The position numbers were made by a program, and so were the translations under genes. A DNA stretch of 64,000 bases from Dyella_B acidisoli (GTDB lineage Bacteria > Pseudomonadota > Gammaproteobacteria > Xanthomonadales > Rhodanobacteraceae), in NCBI RefSeq assembly GCF_049532895.1, contig NZ_CP064031.1, positions 5,084,001-5,148,000 of the forward strand, given 5' to 3'. The notes beneath the pieces are model-generated. The model saw only the letters and a list, made by a program, of their open reading frames with translations, ran no database searches and was not told where the DNA came from. Below, one piece after another: positions 7,756 through 17,002 of the stretch (position 1 is its first letter; each line of letters starts with the position of its first letter).

Positions 7756-9296
7756 CGCGAATTCTGACCTTCCAGATCGATGTAAATCGGGTTTCCCACC
7801 AGCAAGAGCTCCCCGGCCGTGCCGCGCACATTCGCGCGTACCCAGTGCCGCTGGCCGTCACTTGTCCAATCGAATGGCCGATCCAGGTTGCCGTGCACGC
7901 CCAGGTCGGCGCCCGGCTGCCAGGGCTTGCCGTCGACGATGATTTCCACCTTCGCACCTTCAGGAGCCATCGCTTTGACGGTGAAACGCACCTTCGCACC
8001 CGCCGGTACGGTCAGCGCATCGCCCATCTCCACCGACTGCTGACCTGCCTGCGCGGTGAGATCCAGCATGCGATCACGCGTGCCCTGCACGTCGATGAAT
8101 ACATGCCCCGCGCGGATGGCGACAAGGATCGCCGACATGGACAGCTCGCTGGCATGCACCACCGTGGTCGGCGTACCGACCAACCCACCGCCCAGCACGG
8201 TGAGCGATTGCTTGGCATCGTGATTGTCGCTGCCGCCAACGCCGGTGAGGCGATAGCCCTGGTCGAGCAATTTTTGCCAGAACGGAATGCCCGTATCGGG
8301 CAGCATCGCATCGATGCCGTTGACGGCCTCGATCGCCTGCACGCCATGCATATCCACCGGCTTGGCGGGCGCCCAGCCACAGCCCATGCAGGTTTCATCA
8401 TCAGGACGAATCGGATGGTTGATCGACATCAGCCCGTGCAGCTTGGCCGCTTCGCGCAGCAAGGCATTCCAGTCTGGCACGGTGGCGCTGCCGACGCGAA
8501 AATCCACCGGCTCGTCCGTGCCGAACAGGTTCGCATGGCCATAGAACGTGGTGACTTCGCGTGCCGGAATCAGCAACAGTCGATCGAAATACGGCTGCAG
8601 CTCGCGCATGTCGTTCGCTTGCGATATCGAGTTGTGATCGCTCAGCGCAATGAAATCGAGCCCGCGCTGCAAGGCTGCTTCGATGGTGAGAAAGAGTGGG
8701 CACGGCACACGCTGGCTACCGCTTTGGCTAGTGCAACTGCCGTCGCTGTGCGCGCCGTGCATATGCAAATCGCCGCGATACCAGCCTGCTTGTTTACGCA
8801 ACGGTGGATTCAGCACCTCGGGCAACCACGCAGGATCGCCTGGATGACCGAACCAGATCTTTGCCGTGTAGTCGGCCGTGACGTTTTGGCGGATGTTGGG
8901 AATGCCCAGCAATAAGGTCCAGCGCCCCGGACGGATGGCGCCCGGCAGAAACGACGGCGTGGCGTCCGTCGCGCTGATGGTGAAGAGCTTCTTGCTGCCG
9001 CCGCTCCAGCCACGGAAACCGTCTTGCCCGCGAAAACCATCCGGGCCGAGCAGGCCGAGGTCGATGGTGGTGTGTTGGTCACGACCGGTGTAGTCGAATT
9101 GGATGGTGATGCGGGTGACGTTCGGGGGGACAGTGAACGGAACGGGGTGATAGGTGTGGTTGTCGGCGGGGTGAATTTGGCCTTTGAGCACTAGGTCAGG
9201 AGTGTCACCGTTTGCATGAACAGTGCACGCGAGGCACATCAGCAAAACCATTAGCACCAGGACGGGAACGGAGCTGAGGTGAAATCGATCTTTCAT
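7752..9296 (-). CDS. Secreted PHP-domain metallohydrolase (CehA/McbA-like)
   Basis: 514 residues from the ATG at 9296, which begins a clear signal peptide (MKDRFHLSSVPVLVLMVLLM, ACTVHANG); upstream codons are derived from the REP pair and are unlikely to be translated. An N-terminal beta-rich domain (residues about 30-180, with VTRITIQFDYTG) is followed by the PHP domain starting GDLHMHGAHSDGSC, whose His-x-His and Asp residues are the metal-binding signature. Further ligands lie in FIALSDHNSIS, GHANLFG and NHPIRPDDE, and GSDNHDAK near the C-terminal side. The family hydrolyses phosphoesters or carbamate-type bonds; the substrate here is unknown. Likely periplasmic or secreted. Confidence 0.85.
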   Translation of the reverse strand: MKDRFHLSSVPVLVLMVLLMCLACTVHANGDTPDLVLKGQIHPADNHTYHPVPFTVPPNVTRITIQFDYTGRDQHTTIDLGLLGPDGFRGQDGFRGWSGGSKKLFTISATDATPSFLPGAIRPGRWTLLLGIPNIRQNVTADYTAKIWFGHPGDPAWLPEVLNPPLRKQAGWYRGDLHMHGAHSDGSCTSQSGSQRVPCPLFLTIEAALQRGLDFIALSDHNSISQANDMRELQPYFDRLLLIPAREVTTFYGHANLFGTDEPVDFRVGSATVPDWNALLREAAKLHGLMSINHPIRPDDETCMGCGWAPAKPVDMHGVQAIEAVNGIDAMLPDTGIPFWQKLLDQGYRLTGVGGSDNHDAKQSLTVLGGGLVGTPTTVVHASELSMSAILVAIRAGHVFIDVQGTRDRMLDLTAQAGQQSVEMGDALTVPAGAKVRFTVKAMAPEGAKVEIIVDGKPWQPGADLGVHGNLDRPFDWTSDGQRHWVRANVRGTAGELLLVGNPIYIDLEGQNSR

Positions 9297-9348
9297 GGCT
9301 TTGACTGGCTTTGAAGGTGGCTTGGAATCGTCACGCTGTTTTCTTGCC

Positions 9349-9480
9349 TCACCGTCATTCCGGCGAAGGCCGGAATCCAGTGCAAATACATCGTGCGAAG
9401 CACTCTTAACTTCCTTTGTGTTGAGTGCTACGCACAACATGTTAGTACTGGATTCCGGCCTTCGCCGGAATGACGGTGAG
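9349..9480. repeat. Perfect 34-bp inverted repeat of the CGTCATTCC REP family
   Basis: 9349-9382 (CTCACCGTCATTCCGGCGAA...) and 9447-9480 are exact reverse complements. The interior is a unique 64-bp spacer. Located between the PHP gene start and the end of the TonB receptor gene, upstream of the former. Confidence 0.9.
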
Positions 9481-9523
9481 GTAAAGGTGCGCATGGTGGA
9501 GTGCCGTCCAGATCAGCTAATGA

Positions 9524-12328
9524 TCAAAACCGATACATCACCGAAGCCCTGAACGACCGCCCCAACAACGGCCGCGCAATAAACACCGTCGCGCCCGCAT
9601 CGCTGCTCTTCAACTCACCCGAACGCGGATTGCCTTCCGTCAAACCCAGCGAATTGTTGAGATTGTCCGCATAGAAGAAGAACGACAGCTCCGGCGTGGC
9701 CTGATAACGCGCGCTGAAGCTCAACGTGTTGTACTGCGGCAGCTCCACCGAGTTCGCGGTATCGGAGAAGCGCTTGCCTTCGTACTCGTAAGTCAGCTGC
9801 AGGCGAAGTTTATTGTCGAGCAAATTCACGCCAGGCACGATGCGGAAACTCTTGCGCGGCACGCGAATCAGCTGGTCGTCGTTGTAGTCGAGCAACACCG
9901 GGGCGCCTGCCTGGATGGTGGTGTAGCGCAAACCCTTGTAACGCGGATCCTGCAGCGTGGCGCTGTATTGCAGGTCGAACCACTTCGTCGGATAGATCGT
10001 GCCTTCCAGTTCCAAGCCGTAGGTTTCGGTATCCGCGTAGCCTTGCTGCGGCGTCGATACACCGGTGTTCGGGTTGAATACGTAGTTGCTGAAACCGACA
10101 TTGTTGTAGCGGGTGTAGAAGAATGTCTCGTAGGTTTCGATGTAACGGTTCGCGAACTTGTAGCCTATTTCAGGCAGGATCATCGTCTGCGTGACCGGCG
10201 TGGCGGTCGGCGAAGTGATGTACGTGCTCAGGTTGGGCAGACGGAAGGTGGAGGTATAGCGTGCAAACACGCCCTGCTGATCGCTGAACTGATAGTTCGC
10301 ACCCACCGTCCAGCCCAACTTATGGAAGCTGTGATCGTAGCTGGCATATTGTCCGTTGCCGGTGATGATCGACGAGCTCCACGGTGTACCCAGGTTTGCA
10401 TTGGTCGACAGTTCGGTCCAGCCGCGGGTGTCCACGCGTTCCCAGCGCACGCCGGCGTCAATGCGTAGTTTGTCGGTCACCTGCCATTCGTCCGATGCGT
10501 AGAACGCATCGGTATCGGACGTACCATGGGCATGCGCCCATTCGTAACCGTTGCTGTAGATGCCACCGTCGGTGAGCATGCCGATCGGCGTACCCGCCGC
10601 GTTCACCGCGACAAGGTTCAGCAGCTTGGCGTTGTTCTCGGTATCCAGCAGCACGGTGGACGAGAAGCGATCGAAGCTCTGGTTGAAATGCGCGTGGTAG
10701 TAACCCAGCGTCACATCGTGCGTCTGATCGCCGAACTCGAATTTGCGCATCAGGCGCGTGTTGCTGGTCAACTCGTCCATCGGCATGGTGATGCCGCGCA
10801 GGCCACCGAGTATCACCAAGCCGTTGCCGTTCTGGTTGGGGCCGAACACGACGCCCGAATCCGCGTATTGCAGCTGCATGCCTGCGGCACCAGGGTAGTA
10901 CTGCTTCAAACGCGCCGCCGCTGAAGCGTACAGTGCCGCAGGCGTTTCGATCGCGTTCGGGTACACGCCGTTGCGCTGCGTGCTGGTGTCGCTGTAGCGC
11001 AGATCCTCCGCCACCTTCCAGTTGTCCCACAGGTTGTAGTCGAACTTCACTGTGAGCTGCGTGCGCTGCACGTCGGTGCCCAGCGAATTGTCGAAGTTGT
11101 AATAGCTGCCGTTGCCCTGCTGCAGCTGCACGTGTTCGGTATCGGGACCAGCCACCGTGCCGTAATTGCCGTTGATGCCAGGTACGGCCACCAGGTCGCC
11201 GCTCGGATTGCGATACATCGGCAGACCGAGATCGAAATAGACCCTGTCATCCAGGCGCTTCACGTCGAAGCTGAAGTTGCCGTTCTCGAACTGCTTGGAC
11301 AGGGTGGCGCGCAACTGCCCACCGTTGTCACCGTTGAATCCCGGATTGCGAATGTTGTGGTCGATGCGAAAGAAACCGCCGGTGCTGAGCTTCCAACCGT
11401 CGCCGATCGGCGTGCCATACCAGAAGTCCAGCCGACCCAGGCCATAGTTGCCGGCGGTGTACTTGACCAGGCCTTCGGCCATGTCATCGACCTGACGGGG
11501 AATGAAGTTGATCGCACCGGCCGGCGCGTTCGAATAGAAAATCGAGGACGGACCGCCGCGCACGACTTCGACACGATCGATCGTTTCGTCCAGGCGAAAC
11601 GCCTGGTCCGCATTGAGGTAGCCCAACGCCGGATCGTGCTGCACGGGAATGCCGTCTTCCAGCAAATTCACTGAGCCGAAACCATCGACCGGAATGCCGC
11701 GCGCGCGGATATTGCCGCTCGCTTCACCGCCTGAGGCTTCCACCCAGAAGCCCGGCACGGATTTCACCGCTTCCGTCACGCTGGTCGGCGCCTGCATGCG
11801 TAGACGGTCTTCATCGATCGTGGTGATCGAATAACTGGTTTGTGCACGCGTGCGCAGATCGACGCCGGAACGCGCCGTAACCACTACCCGCGCAAGATCC
11901 TTGGCGGTCTTGTCGCCATTCATTTGTACCGCGCCGCTGTTAACCGCTTGAGGATCTGCACTACCGGCCGTCGCTACCGCAGCGGAGGCCGGATTGCCCG
12001 CATTGGTTGCCACGTTTCCCGGGACGATCGTCACCGTGTTCGGCGTTACGAAGCGATAGCTAAGGCCCGTGCCTGCGAGCAACTGGCGCAGTTGCTGTTC
12101 CGGCGGTAGCCCTGCATCGGCACCCGGGCTGCGGATGCTGTCTGCGATCTCCGAACCGTAGACGATCTGCAGTCCGGCCTCGTGCGAAAAATTCTCCAAT
12201 GCCTTAGCCAGTGGCATGGGTGCGATGGCAGTGGTGTGCAGTGTGGTGGTGGTGGTTTGTGCGAACGCCGCGAAGGGAACGCTCGTGCCCAATATCAGGG
12301 CGATATGAAGTGCCAAACGATTACGCAT
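9524..12328 (-). CDS. TonB-dependent siderophore receptor with STN signalling domain
   Basis: 934 residues from the ATG at 12328, which starts a signal peptide ending FAAFAQ. An STN domain follows (ALENFSHEAGLQIVYGSEIA, to about residue 110), the hallmark of receptors that signal through FecR to an ECF sigma factor. The TonB box region is RVVVTARSGVD, then the plug (SITTIDEDRLRMQAPTSVTE...DRVEVVRGGPSSIFYSNAPA) and a 22-strand barrel ending SFRASVMYRF with the terminal Phe. The ligand is probably a ferric siderophore, by family, though other TonB substrates are possible. It is the third gene of the sigma-FecR-receptor set, separated from fecR by a paired REP element, so it may have its own sigma-dependent promoter in the 340-bp gap. 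Confidence 0.93.
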   Translation of the reverse strand: MRNRLALHIALILGTSVPFAAFAQTTTTTLHTTAIAPMPLAKALENFSHEAGLQIVYGSEIADSIRSPGADAGLPPEQQLRQLLAGTGLSYRFVTPNTVTIVPGNVATNAGNPASAAVATAGSADPQAVNSGAVQMNGDKTAKDLARVVVTARSGVDLRTRAQTSYSITTIDEDRLRMQAPTSVTEAVKSVPGFWVEASGGEASGNIRARGIPVDGFGSVNLLEDGIPVQHDPALGYLNADQAFRLDETIDRVEVVRGGPSSIFYSNAPAGAINFIPRQVDDMAEGLVKYTAGNYGLGRLDFWYGTPIGDGWKLSTGGFFRIDHNIRNPGFNGDNGGQLRATLSKQFENGNFSFDVKRLDDRVYFDLGLPMYRNPSGDLVAVPGINGNYGTVAGPDTEHVQLQQGNGSYYNFDNSLGTDVQRTQLTVKFDYNLWDNWKVAEDLRYSDTSTQRNGVYPNAIETPAALYASAAARLKQYYPGAAGMQLQYADSGVVFGPNQNGNGLVILGGLRGITMPMDELTSNTRLMRKFEFGDQTHDVTLGYYHAHFNQSFDRFSSTVLLDTENNAKLLNLVAVNAAGTPIGMLTDGGIYSNGYEWAHAHGTSDTDAFYASDEWQVTDKLRIDAGVRWERVDTRGWTELSTNANLGTPWSSSIITGNGQYASYDHSFHKLGWTVGANYQFSDQQGVFARYTSTFRLPNLSTYITSPTATPVTQTMILPEIGYKFANRYIETYETFFYTRYNNVGFSNYVFNPNTGVSTPQQGYADTETYGLELEGTIYPTKWFDLQYSATLQDPRYKGLRYTTIQAGAPVLLDYNDDQLIRVPRKSFRIVPGVNLLDNKLRLQLTYEYEGKRFSDTANSVELPQYNTLSFSARYQATPELSFFFYADNLNNSLGLTEGNPRSGELKSSDAGATVFIARPLLGRSFRASVMYRF

Positions 12329-12503
12329 GTGGGGAGCAGCCTTGGGTAGGTAACGGTGGCAGGTCGTTGCCGCATCCTGCGTTATTCGCCGGCCCTTACC
12401 ATTCAAGAGTCTCCCGACAGGAAACCGGGTACCTCCGATCCGATGAATTTTTTCTTACAGCTGGCCGGATTTCGTTTCAGTTTCTGATTTGCGACATACA
12501 GTT

Positions 12504-12657
12504 CCCTTCCCTGCTTGCAGGGGAGGGTTAGGGTGGGGTGACGCGAGCGAAGCTCGCGTCCGGCTACGCCGGGACAATAGTGAGGCTTCGATTCAACATC
12601 ATCGCAAGACTGCTTCACCCCACCCCGACCCTCCCCTACTGCACGTAGGGGAGGGAG
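12504..12657. repeat. Paired CCCTCCCC...GGGGAGGG REP element
   Basis: Two different GGGGAGGG hairpins in opposite orientation (CTTCCCTGCTTGCAGGGGAG at the left, CTCCCCTACTGCACGTAGGG at the right) bracket about 100 bp containing a small GCGAGCGAAGCTCGC hairpin. The same family occurs at 16890-16950, 35480-35608 and, diverged, at 40644-40798. Confidence 0.85.
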
Positions 12658-12670
12658 AAAAAAACCGGCA

Positions 12671-13774
12671 CTACTCGGCACGCGCGTGACGCGCCGCAAC
12701 CACACGAATGTGATCCGCACCATCGATGATCCGCACATTCGGCAAAGTCGACAGATAAGCCACAAACGCCTGCGGATTGTTCGCATGAAAAATGCCGCTG
12801 ATGCGTTTGCCCGCGATGCCTTCATCCTCGATGACCAGCGGCTTGCTGGTGTAAGCATTGAAGCGACGCGCTACGTCAGCAACGGTTTCGCGCTGAAAAC
12901 GAATCTCTTCCGGCAGCCAAGCGGTGGCCTGGGGAATCTGTACCGGATGCACCGGGCCAATGATTGCCGAACCCAATTCGATCTGCTGCCCAGCGGTAAG
13001 GTCCGCCAGCGCGTCGCTGCCCAGCGGCGATGCATTCGAGCCATTCAACACACGCACCCGGCCGCTGATCACGGTCAAGGTATCGCCGCTTGCGTCGCGC
13101 TTCACGTCGAAAACCGTGCCAATGTCTTGCAAAACGTGGCCACCTACGTTTACCAGCATCGGTCGCGCAGCATCCTTGCCGACGTCGAACAAAGCGTGAC
13201 CACGGACGACATCAATGCGGCGATAGTGACTGTCGAAATGCACGTCGATCGCGCTGTTTCTATCTAGCTGCACCAGGGTGCCATCGGCAAGTTTCAACGA
13301 ACGCACTGCGTCGTTATTGCCCGCGTAGTTCTGCACGTCTTGTTGCTGGGAAACGGCATCGGGTGTACGCCAATGCGCTAGGCCTAGCCAGGCCACAGCA
13401 ATCGTGGCGGCCACTCCCGCCAATCCGGCGAGCAGGCGTTTCCCACGACCGCTGCGTACTGCATGTGTATCACGCTCACGCGGTATGGTGCGTCCCACTT
13501 TCGGAAACATCACCACCTGATTTTCGTGCCGCGCCTGCTCCACCAGCTCTTCCGCGGAGAGCTTTTCGAGTGCCGTTGCGGCTGTGAGGTCGCCATGCAT
13601 GCGCGCCACCGCGAAATATTCGGCCACGTGCTGCGGCGATGTGCGTAGCCAAGCCAGGAACGCCACACGTTGCCGTTCGCTGAGCGGCTCCTGCTGCTCG
13701 ATGTACCAGGCAACCGCCTGCTCGGTGATGCGCCGTGCCTGACGTGCAGCGTCGAAATAGGTCGATTCACTCAT
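12671..13774 (-). CDS. FecR-family anti-sigma / signal transducer
   Basis: 367 residues. The cytoplasmic N-terminus (residues about 8-60, AVAWYIEQQEPLSERQRVAF) is the DUF4880/FecR N-terminal domain that contacts the sigma factor. One transmembrane segment lies near residues 113-132 (LLAGLAGVAATIAVAWLGLA). The periplasmic FecR domain includes LADGTLVQLDRNSAIDVHF and GHALFDVGKDAARPMLVNVG, and the C-terminus (residues about 290-360, AWLPEEIRFQRETVADVARR) is the DUF4974/STN-like part that meets the receptor's STN domain. Its ATG overlaps the end of the sigma gene by 8 bp, so the two are translationally coupled. Confidence 0.93.
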   Translation of the reverse strand: MSESTYFDAARQARRITEQAVAWYIEQQEPLSERQRVAFLAWLRTSPQHVAEYFAVARMHGDLTAATALEKLSAEELVEQARHENQVVMFPKVGRTIPRERDTHAVRSGRGKRLLAGLAGVAATIAVAWLGLAHWRTPDAVSQQQDVQNYAGNNDAVRSLKLADGTLVQLDRNSAIDVHFDSHYRRIDVVRGHALFDVGKDAARPMLVNVGGHVLQDIGTVFDVKRDASGDTLTVISGRVRVLNGSNASPLGSDALADLTAGQQIELGSAIIGPVHPVQIPQATAWLPEEIRFQRETVADVARRFNAYTSKPLVIEDEGIAGKRISGIFHANNPQAFVAYLSTLPNVRIIDGADHIRVVAARHARAE

Positions 13775-14387
13775 AGTCGGCCATCCTCTGCCGGCAAGCA
13801 GCCAGTCCTTTCACGATGTACTTTTTCACCATGTGGGTCGATATCGACATGCGTTCGGCGATCTCGCGATACGACATCTCATCGCGGTAATGCATGATCA
13901 GCACGGCTTTGCACTTGGGCGAGAGCCGGTCGATCAGCGCACCTAGCCGCTTCTGCCGCGATTCGCTGTCCATGTCCGCTTCCACATTGGCTGGTGCCAC
14001 GAGATGCTCCACCACCTGCTCCAGCTCATCGCTGCCCAGCGGCTGCTGCTGGCGGAGCACGGCGTGCTCCTTGACCAGGTTGGCGGCCACGGTGAACAGA
14101 TAAGCTTCCGGGCTGCGAATATTCGCCGCGTCCGCCGGCTCGATGCGCAGCAGGCGCAGATAGACCTCCTGCACCAGATCCTGCGCATCCCAGCGGTGCG
14201 CAACACGACGAAGAAAATAGTTACTGAGCGTCGCGCGCTTTTCCGCGAACAACGTCGACCATGTCGCATGCTTTTCGCGCACCGAGCCTCCCCGAGCGTA
14301 TTCGCCGAAACAGGCTGTAGCGCCCACGCCGCTAGAGAGCGTATGGGTCGCTTGTGACGGTTTTGTGAAGAGATGCCCTGGCTGCAT
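13767..14387 (-). CDS. ECF RNA polymerase sigma factor, FecI type
   Basis: 206 residues from the ATG at 14387; the longer open frame reads into the adjacent REP palindrome, and a later GTG at the codon before REKHATW is also possible, so the start is uncertain. Region 2 is WDAQDLVQEVYLRLLRI and region 4 is LSPKCKAVLIMHYRDEMSYR followed by the recognition helix IAERMSISTHMVKKYIVKGL. This is the FecI-like group that is controlled by FecR and an outer-membrane receptor. It likely drives the receptor gene downstream when ligand binds. It is the first gene of the set. Confidence 0.93.
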   Translation of the reverse strand: MQPGHLFTKPSQATHTLSSGVGATACFGEYARGGSVREKHATWSTLFAEKRATLSNYFLRRVAHRWDAQDLVQEVYLRLLRIEPADAANIRSPEAYLFTVAANLVKEHAVLRQQQPLGSDELEQVVEHLVAPANVEADMDSESRQKRLGALIDRLSPKCKAVLIMHYRDEMSYREIAERMSISTHMVKKYIVKGLAACRQRMADYE

Positions 14388-14410
14388 GATGGCACATGCT
14401 CCCTCACGGC

Positions 14411-14490
14411 CGTCATTCCCGCGAAAGCGGGAATCCATTTTGCTCTGATTCGGAAAGCGAAGATGGATTCCCGCTTTCGCGGGAATGACG
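14411..14490. repeat. Paired REP (CGTCATTCCCGCGAAAG family)
   Basis: Same arrangement as 5095-5178: CGTCATTCCCGCGAAAGCGG followed about 30 bp later by its reverse complement. Lies between the 5' end of the sigma gene and the end of the oxygenase gene. Confidence 0.9.
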
Positions 14491-14521
14491 GCAAGGAAGC
14501 ACGAGGCTCAGCGTCGCAAAC

Positions 14522-15163
14522 TCAACTCCTCAGCGCATTGAACGGAATACAAACCCGCGGCACTTCGTTTTCATGCGGCTCCACGAAATGCTCCAACCAA
14601 TGCGGAAACAACACCAGCAATCCCTCAAACGGACGCAGCTGGATGTCCTTGTACGCATTCGCTCCATTGCCCTTGGCATAAGCGTTCAGCACTCCGGGCC
14701 GCGGATCCTTGAACACCAACGCCCCCGATCCTTCCGGCACCTGCAGATAGAACGTGCCGCTCAACAGCGCGCCCTCATGCATGTGCTGGAAATTGAAACC
14801 GCCGCGATCATGGATATTCACCCACGATTGCAGGGCAATTGCCGGCGTACCCAAGTCCATCTCCCTGAACGCCTGCGAGCAGTAATGCCGTGCCGCCTGA
14901 TTCAGCTCGGCAAAGATCGGCTGATCCAGCACCGCATTGTCTACGCTGTTCCATCCACCGCGATTGGTGCGCCCTGCCGGAACCGGCGCCGCAGCTCGCA
15001 TGGCAAGAATTGCCTCCACCCATCCTGCGAAGTGGGGTGCAAGCTGCTTGAGCGGTACCTGCCAGATACGCGTGGGAAACAGATCGAATGCCTGTGCAGG
15101 TGGCAATGTCGTCGGCGAAGACGTTACGCGCTCACCCAGCGTTACCGTGTATGACCCGTTCAT
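14522..15163 (-). CDS. Putative 2-oxoglutarate/Fe(II) oxygenase (TIGR02466-like)
   Basis: 213 residues from the ATG at 15163; a GTG ten codons upstream is an alternative. FDLFPTRIWQVPL at the N-terminus and the core SWVNIHDRGGFNFQHMHEGA then LSGTFYLQVPEGSGALVFKD and LVLFPHWLEHFVEPHENEVP match the small oxygenase family also annotated as PF13759. The metal site probably uses His residues of QHMHE and the distal WLEHFV His. The substrate is not known. It stands alone, with its own promoter region towards the divergent M14 peptidase gene (169 bp apart). Confidence 0.8.
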   Translation of the reverse strand: MNGSYTVTLGERVTSSPTTLPPAQAFDLFPTRIWQVPLKQLAPHFAGWVEAILAMRAAAPVPAGRTNRGGWNSVDNAVLDQPIFAELNQAARHYCSQAFREMDLGTPAIALQSWVNIHDRGGFNFQHMHEGALLSGTFYLQVPEGSGALVFKDPRPGVLNAYAKGNGANAYKDIQLRPFEGLLVLFPHWLEHFVEPHENEVPRVCIPFNALRS

Positions 15164-15331
15164 TCGCAGCACCTGCTGAAAAAATATCGACACGCACCAT
15201 AGTGGCTAACTGTGACGGTTCACAGACGTGATGCGTTTTCGAGCGACACCCTCGAACCGCCCCTCTCCGGCGGTGCTACATTACGTCGCTTTACAGCGAC
15301 ACCCTAATCACACCTTGGAGCCAGCCATACC

Positions 15332-16261
15332 ATGACGACCCTCGCCCCCTACCCGATTGGCACACCTGGTGTTCCCTGGGGTTCAGCCGAGGTCGCAACG
15401 TGGTTGGCGAAGCAGACGCGCCATCGTAGCTACGAGAAAGACGTATTGAGCGTGGTTGATTCGCTGCGCTCGCGTTACGACGTGGTGGAATATGGACGTC
15501 TGGATTATTCGCCGGAAACTTATCCGCTGATGGCCATCAAAAGCCGCCAGTGGCGGGACGAATTGCCTTATGTGCTGGTGACAGGCGGCGTACATGGCTA
15601 CGAGACCAGCGGCGTGCATGGGGCGCTACGATTTGCGGAGCAACATGCATCGACCTACGAAGGCCGAATCAATCTCATCGTCGCGCCCTGCGTCAGCCCC
15701 TGGGCCTATGAGCGGATTCACCGCTGGAATCCGCACGCTTTGGATCCGAATCGTTCGTTCCGCAAGGACAGCCCGGCGCGGGAGTCGGCGGCTTTGATGC
15801 GTTTAGTGGAAGATTTCCGCGAAAGCGTAATGATGCACATCGACCTGCACGAAACCACCGACAGCGACGAATCCGAATTTCGTCCGGCGCTAGCTGCTCG
15901 CGACGGCGTCGCGTTTGAACCGGATGAAGTTCCAGACGGTTTCTATTTGGTCGACGACAGCGAGAATCCGCAACCAGCGTTTCAACAGGCCGTGATCGCG
16001 GCGGTAGCGAAAGTCACGCATATCGCGCCTGCCGACTGCAACGGCCAGATCATCGGTTCAACGGTGGTTGCGCCGGGCGTCATCGAATATTCGATGCGCA
16101 AGCTCGGTCTTTGCGCGGGAATTACTGAGGCGCGCTACACGACAACCACAGAGGTCTATCCAGATAGCCCTCGGACAAGCCCCGAGCAGTGCATTGCTGC
16201 GCAGGTGGCAGCGGTTTGCGCGGCCATCGATTTCGTATTGGCAGAAACGGCGAATTCCTGA
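15332..16261 (+). CDS. M14-family zinc carboxypeptidase
   Basis: 309 residues, ATG at 15332 with TTGGAG upstream. Zinc ligands H88 and E91 sit in TGGVHGYETSG and the third, H173, in MMHIDLHETTDSDE; LDPNRSFRKDS holds the substrate-binding Asn-Arg pair typical of M14 enzymes, and GITEARY near the C-terminus contains the likely catalytic Glu. No signal peptide, so it is probably cytoplasmic, removing C-terminal residues from peptides or acting on amidated small molecules. Monocistronic with the receiver gene following 87 bp later. Confidence 0.88.
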   Translation: MTTLAPYPIGTPGVPWGSAEVATWLAKQTRHRSYEKDVLSVVDSLRSRYDVVEYGRLDYSPETYPLMAIKSRQWRDELPYVLVTGGVHGYETSGVHGALRFAEQHASTYEGRINLIVAPCVSPWAYERIHRWNPHALDPNRSFRKDSPARESAALMRLVEDFRESVMMHIDLHETTDSDESEFRPALAARDGVAFEPDEVPDGFYLVDDSENPQPAFQQAVIAAVAKVTHIAPADCNGQIIGSTVVAPGVIEYSMRKLGLCAGITEARYTTTTEVYPDSPRTSPEQCIAAQVAAVCAAIDFVLAETANS

Positions 16262-16348
16262 GATTTGACACCCTCTACGCCATTTGGATTAGTCTTTAAT
16301 GGCGTAGGTATCGAGCGGTACTTGGTGGACTCTCCCAGGGGGTGCTGC

Positions 16349-16771
16349 ATGAGTACGGATGCGCCGGATATTCTGCTGATTGACGACAGTCCCACAACAG
16401 CTGACTTGTTCAAGTACGCCCTGAAGGTCAACGACTCCCAGGTCACCATCCAGGCCGTGTACGACGGCCAGTCTGCTCTAGATATGTTGCTCGGCAACGG
16501 GCAACCTGCTTCTGCTCAGCTGCCGCAACTCATCCTGCTCGATATGCATCTGCCCCGGCTGGATGGGCTGGAAGTATTGGCGCGATTGCGTGCCGCTGAG
16601 CGGACCAGAGAGGTGCCGGTGCTTATCTACAGTGGATCCGCTGCGGAAGAGGTCGAAGCCGAAGCCCTCCGCTACGGCGCAAATGGCTACGTTTGCAAAC
16701 CCGCCGGATTCAAGGACACCTGCGCCATGATCAAGGAGATTGAACGGCAGTGGCTGAAGCGTGCGGATTGA
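16349..16771 (+). CDS. Single-domain response regulator (receiver only)
   Basis: 140 residues from the ATG at 16349, preceded by CAGGGGG. It consists of one CheY-like receiver: acidic pair in LLIDDSPTTAD (residues 12-13), phospho-acceptor D65 in LILLDMHLPRLDG, the Ser of IYSGSAAEE and the conserved Lys of NGYVCKPAGF. No output domain, so it acts by protein contact, probably in a phosphorelay or with a histidine kinase elsewhere. No kinase gene is adjacent. Confidence 0.9.
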   Translation: MSTDAPDILLIDDSPTTADLFKYALKVNDSQVTIQAVYDGQSALDMLLGNGQPASAQLPQLILLDMHLPRLDGLEVLARLRAAERTREVPVLIYSGSAAEEVEAEALRYGANGYVCKPAGFKDTCAMIKEIERQWLKRAD

Positions 16772-16889
16772 TCGCAATACTCGCTGGAAAAGAGCTCAAC
16801 AAGCAGCCAGTCCCATCCATAACGGCGAAGTCGACTCTCTACGTGCGCGACGATGGCTTAGCCTCGAGTCTCCACGACACGATGTACAG

Positions 16890-16950
16890 TCCCCTCCCCT
16901 GCTTGCAGGGGAGGGTTAGGGTGGAGTGACGCGAGCAATGCTCGCGTCCA
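16890..16950. repeat. Solitary GGGGAGGG REP with trailing GCGAGC hairpin
   Basis: CTCCCCTGCTTGCAGGGGAG followed by GTTAGGGTGGAGTGACGCGA and a GCGAGCAATGCTCGC hairpin matches the left half of the pair at 12504-12657; the right half is missing here. Confidence 0.8.
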
Positions 16951-17002
16951 GCCATGCCGGGATGGTAGTGAGGCACGCCAATCGCACCGGCATCCAACAG
17001 AA

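Noticed and set aside
9297..9494. N-terminal extension of the PHP-domain protein through the REP pair
   Set aside because: The extension translates repeat sequence (RRRPESS, DSGLRRNDG), and a proper signal peptide starts at 9296.
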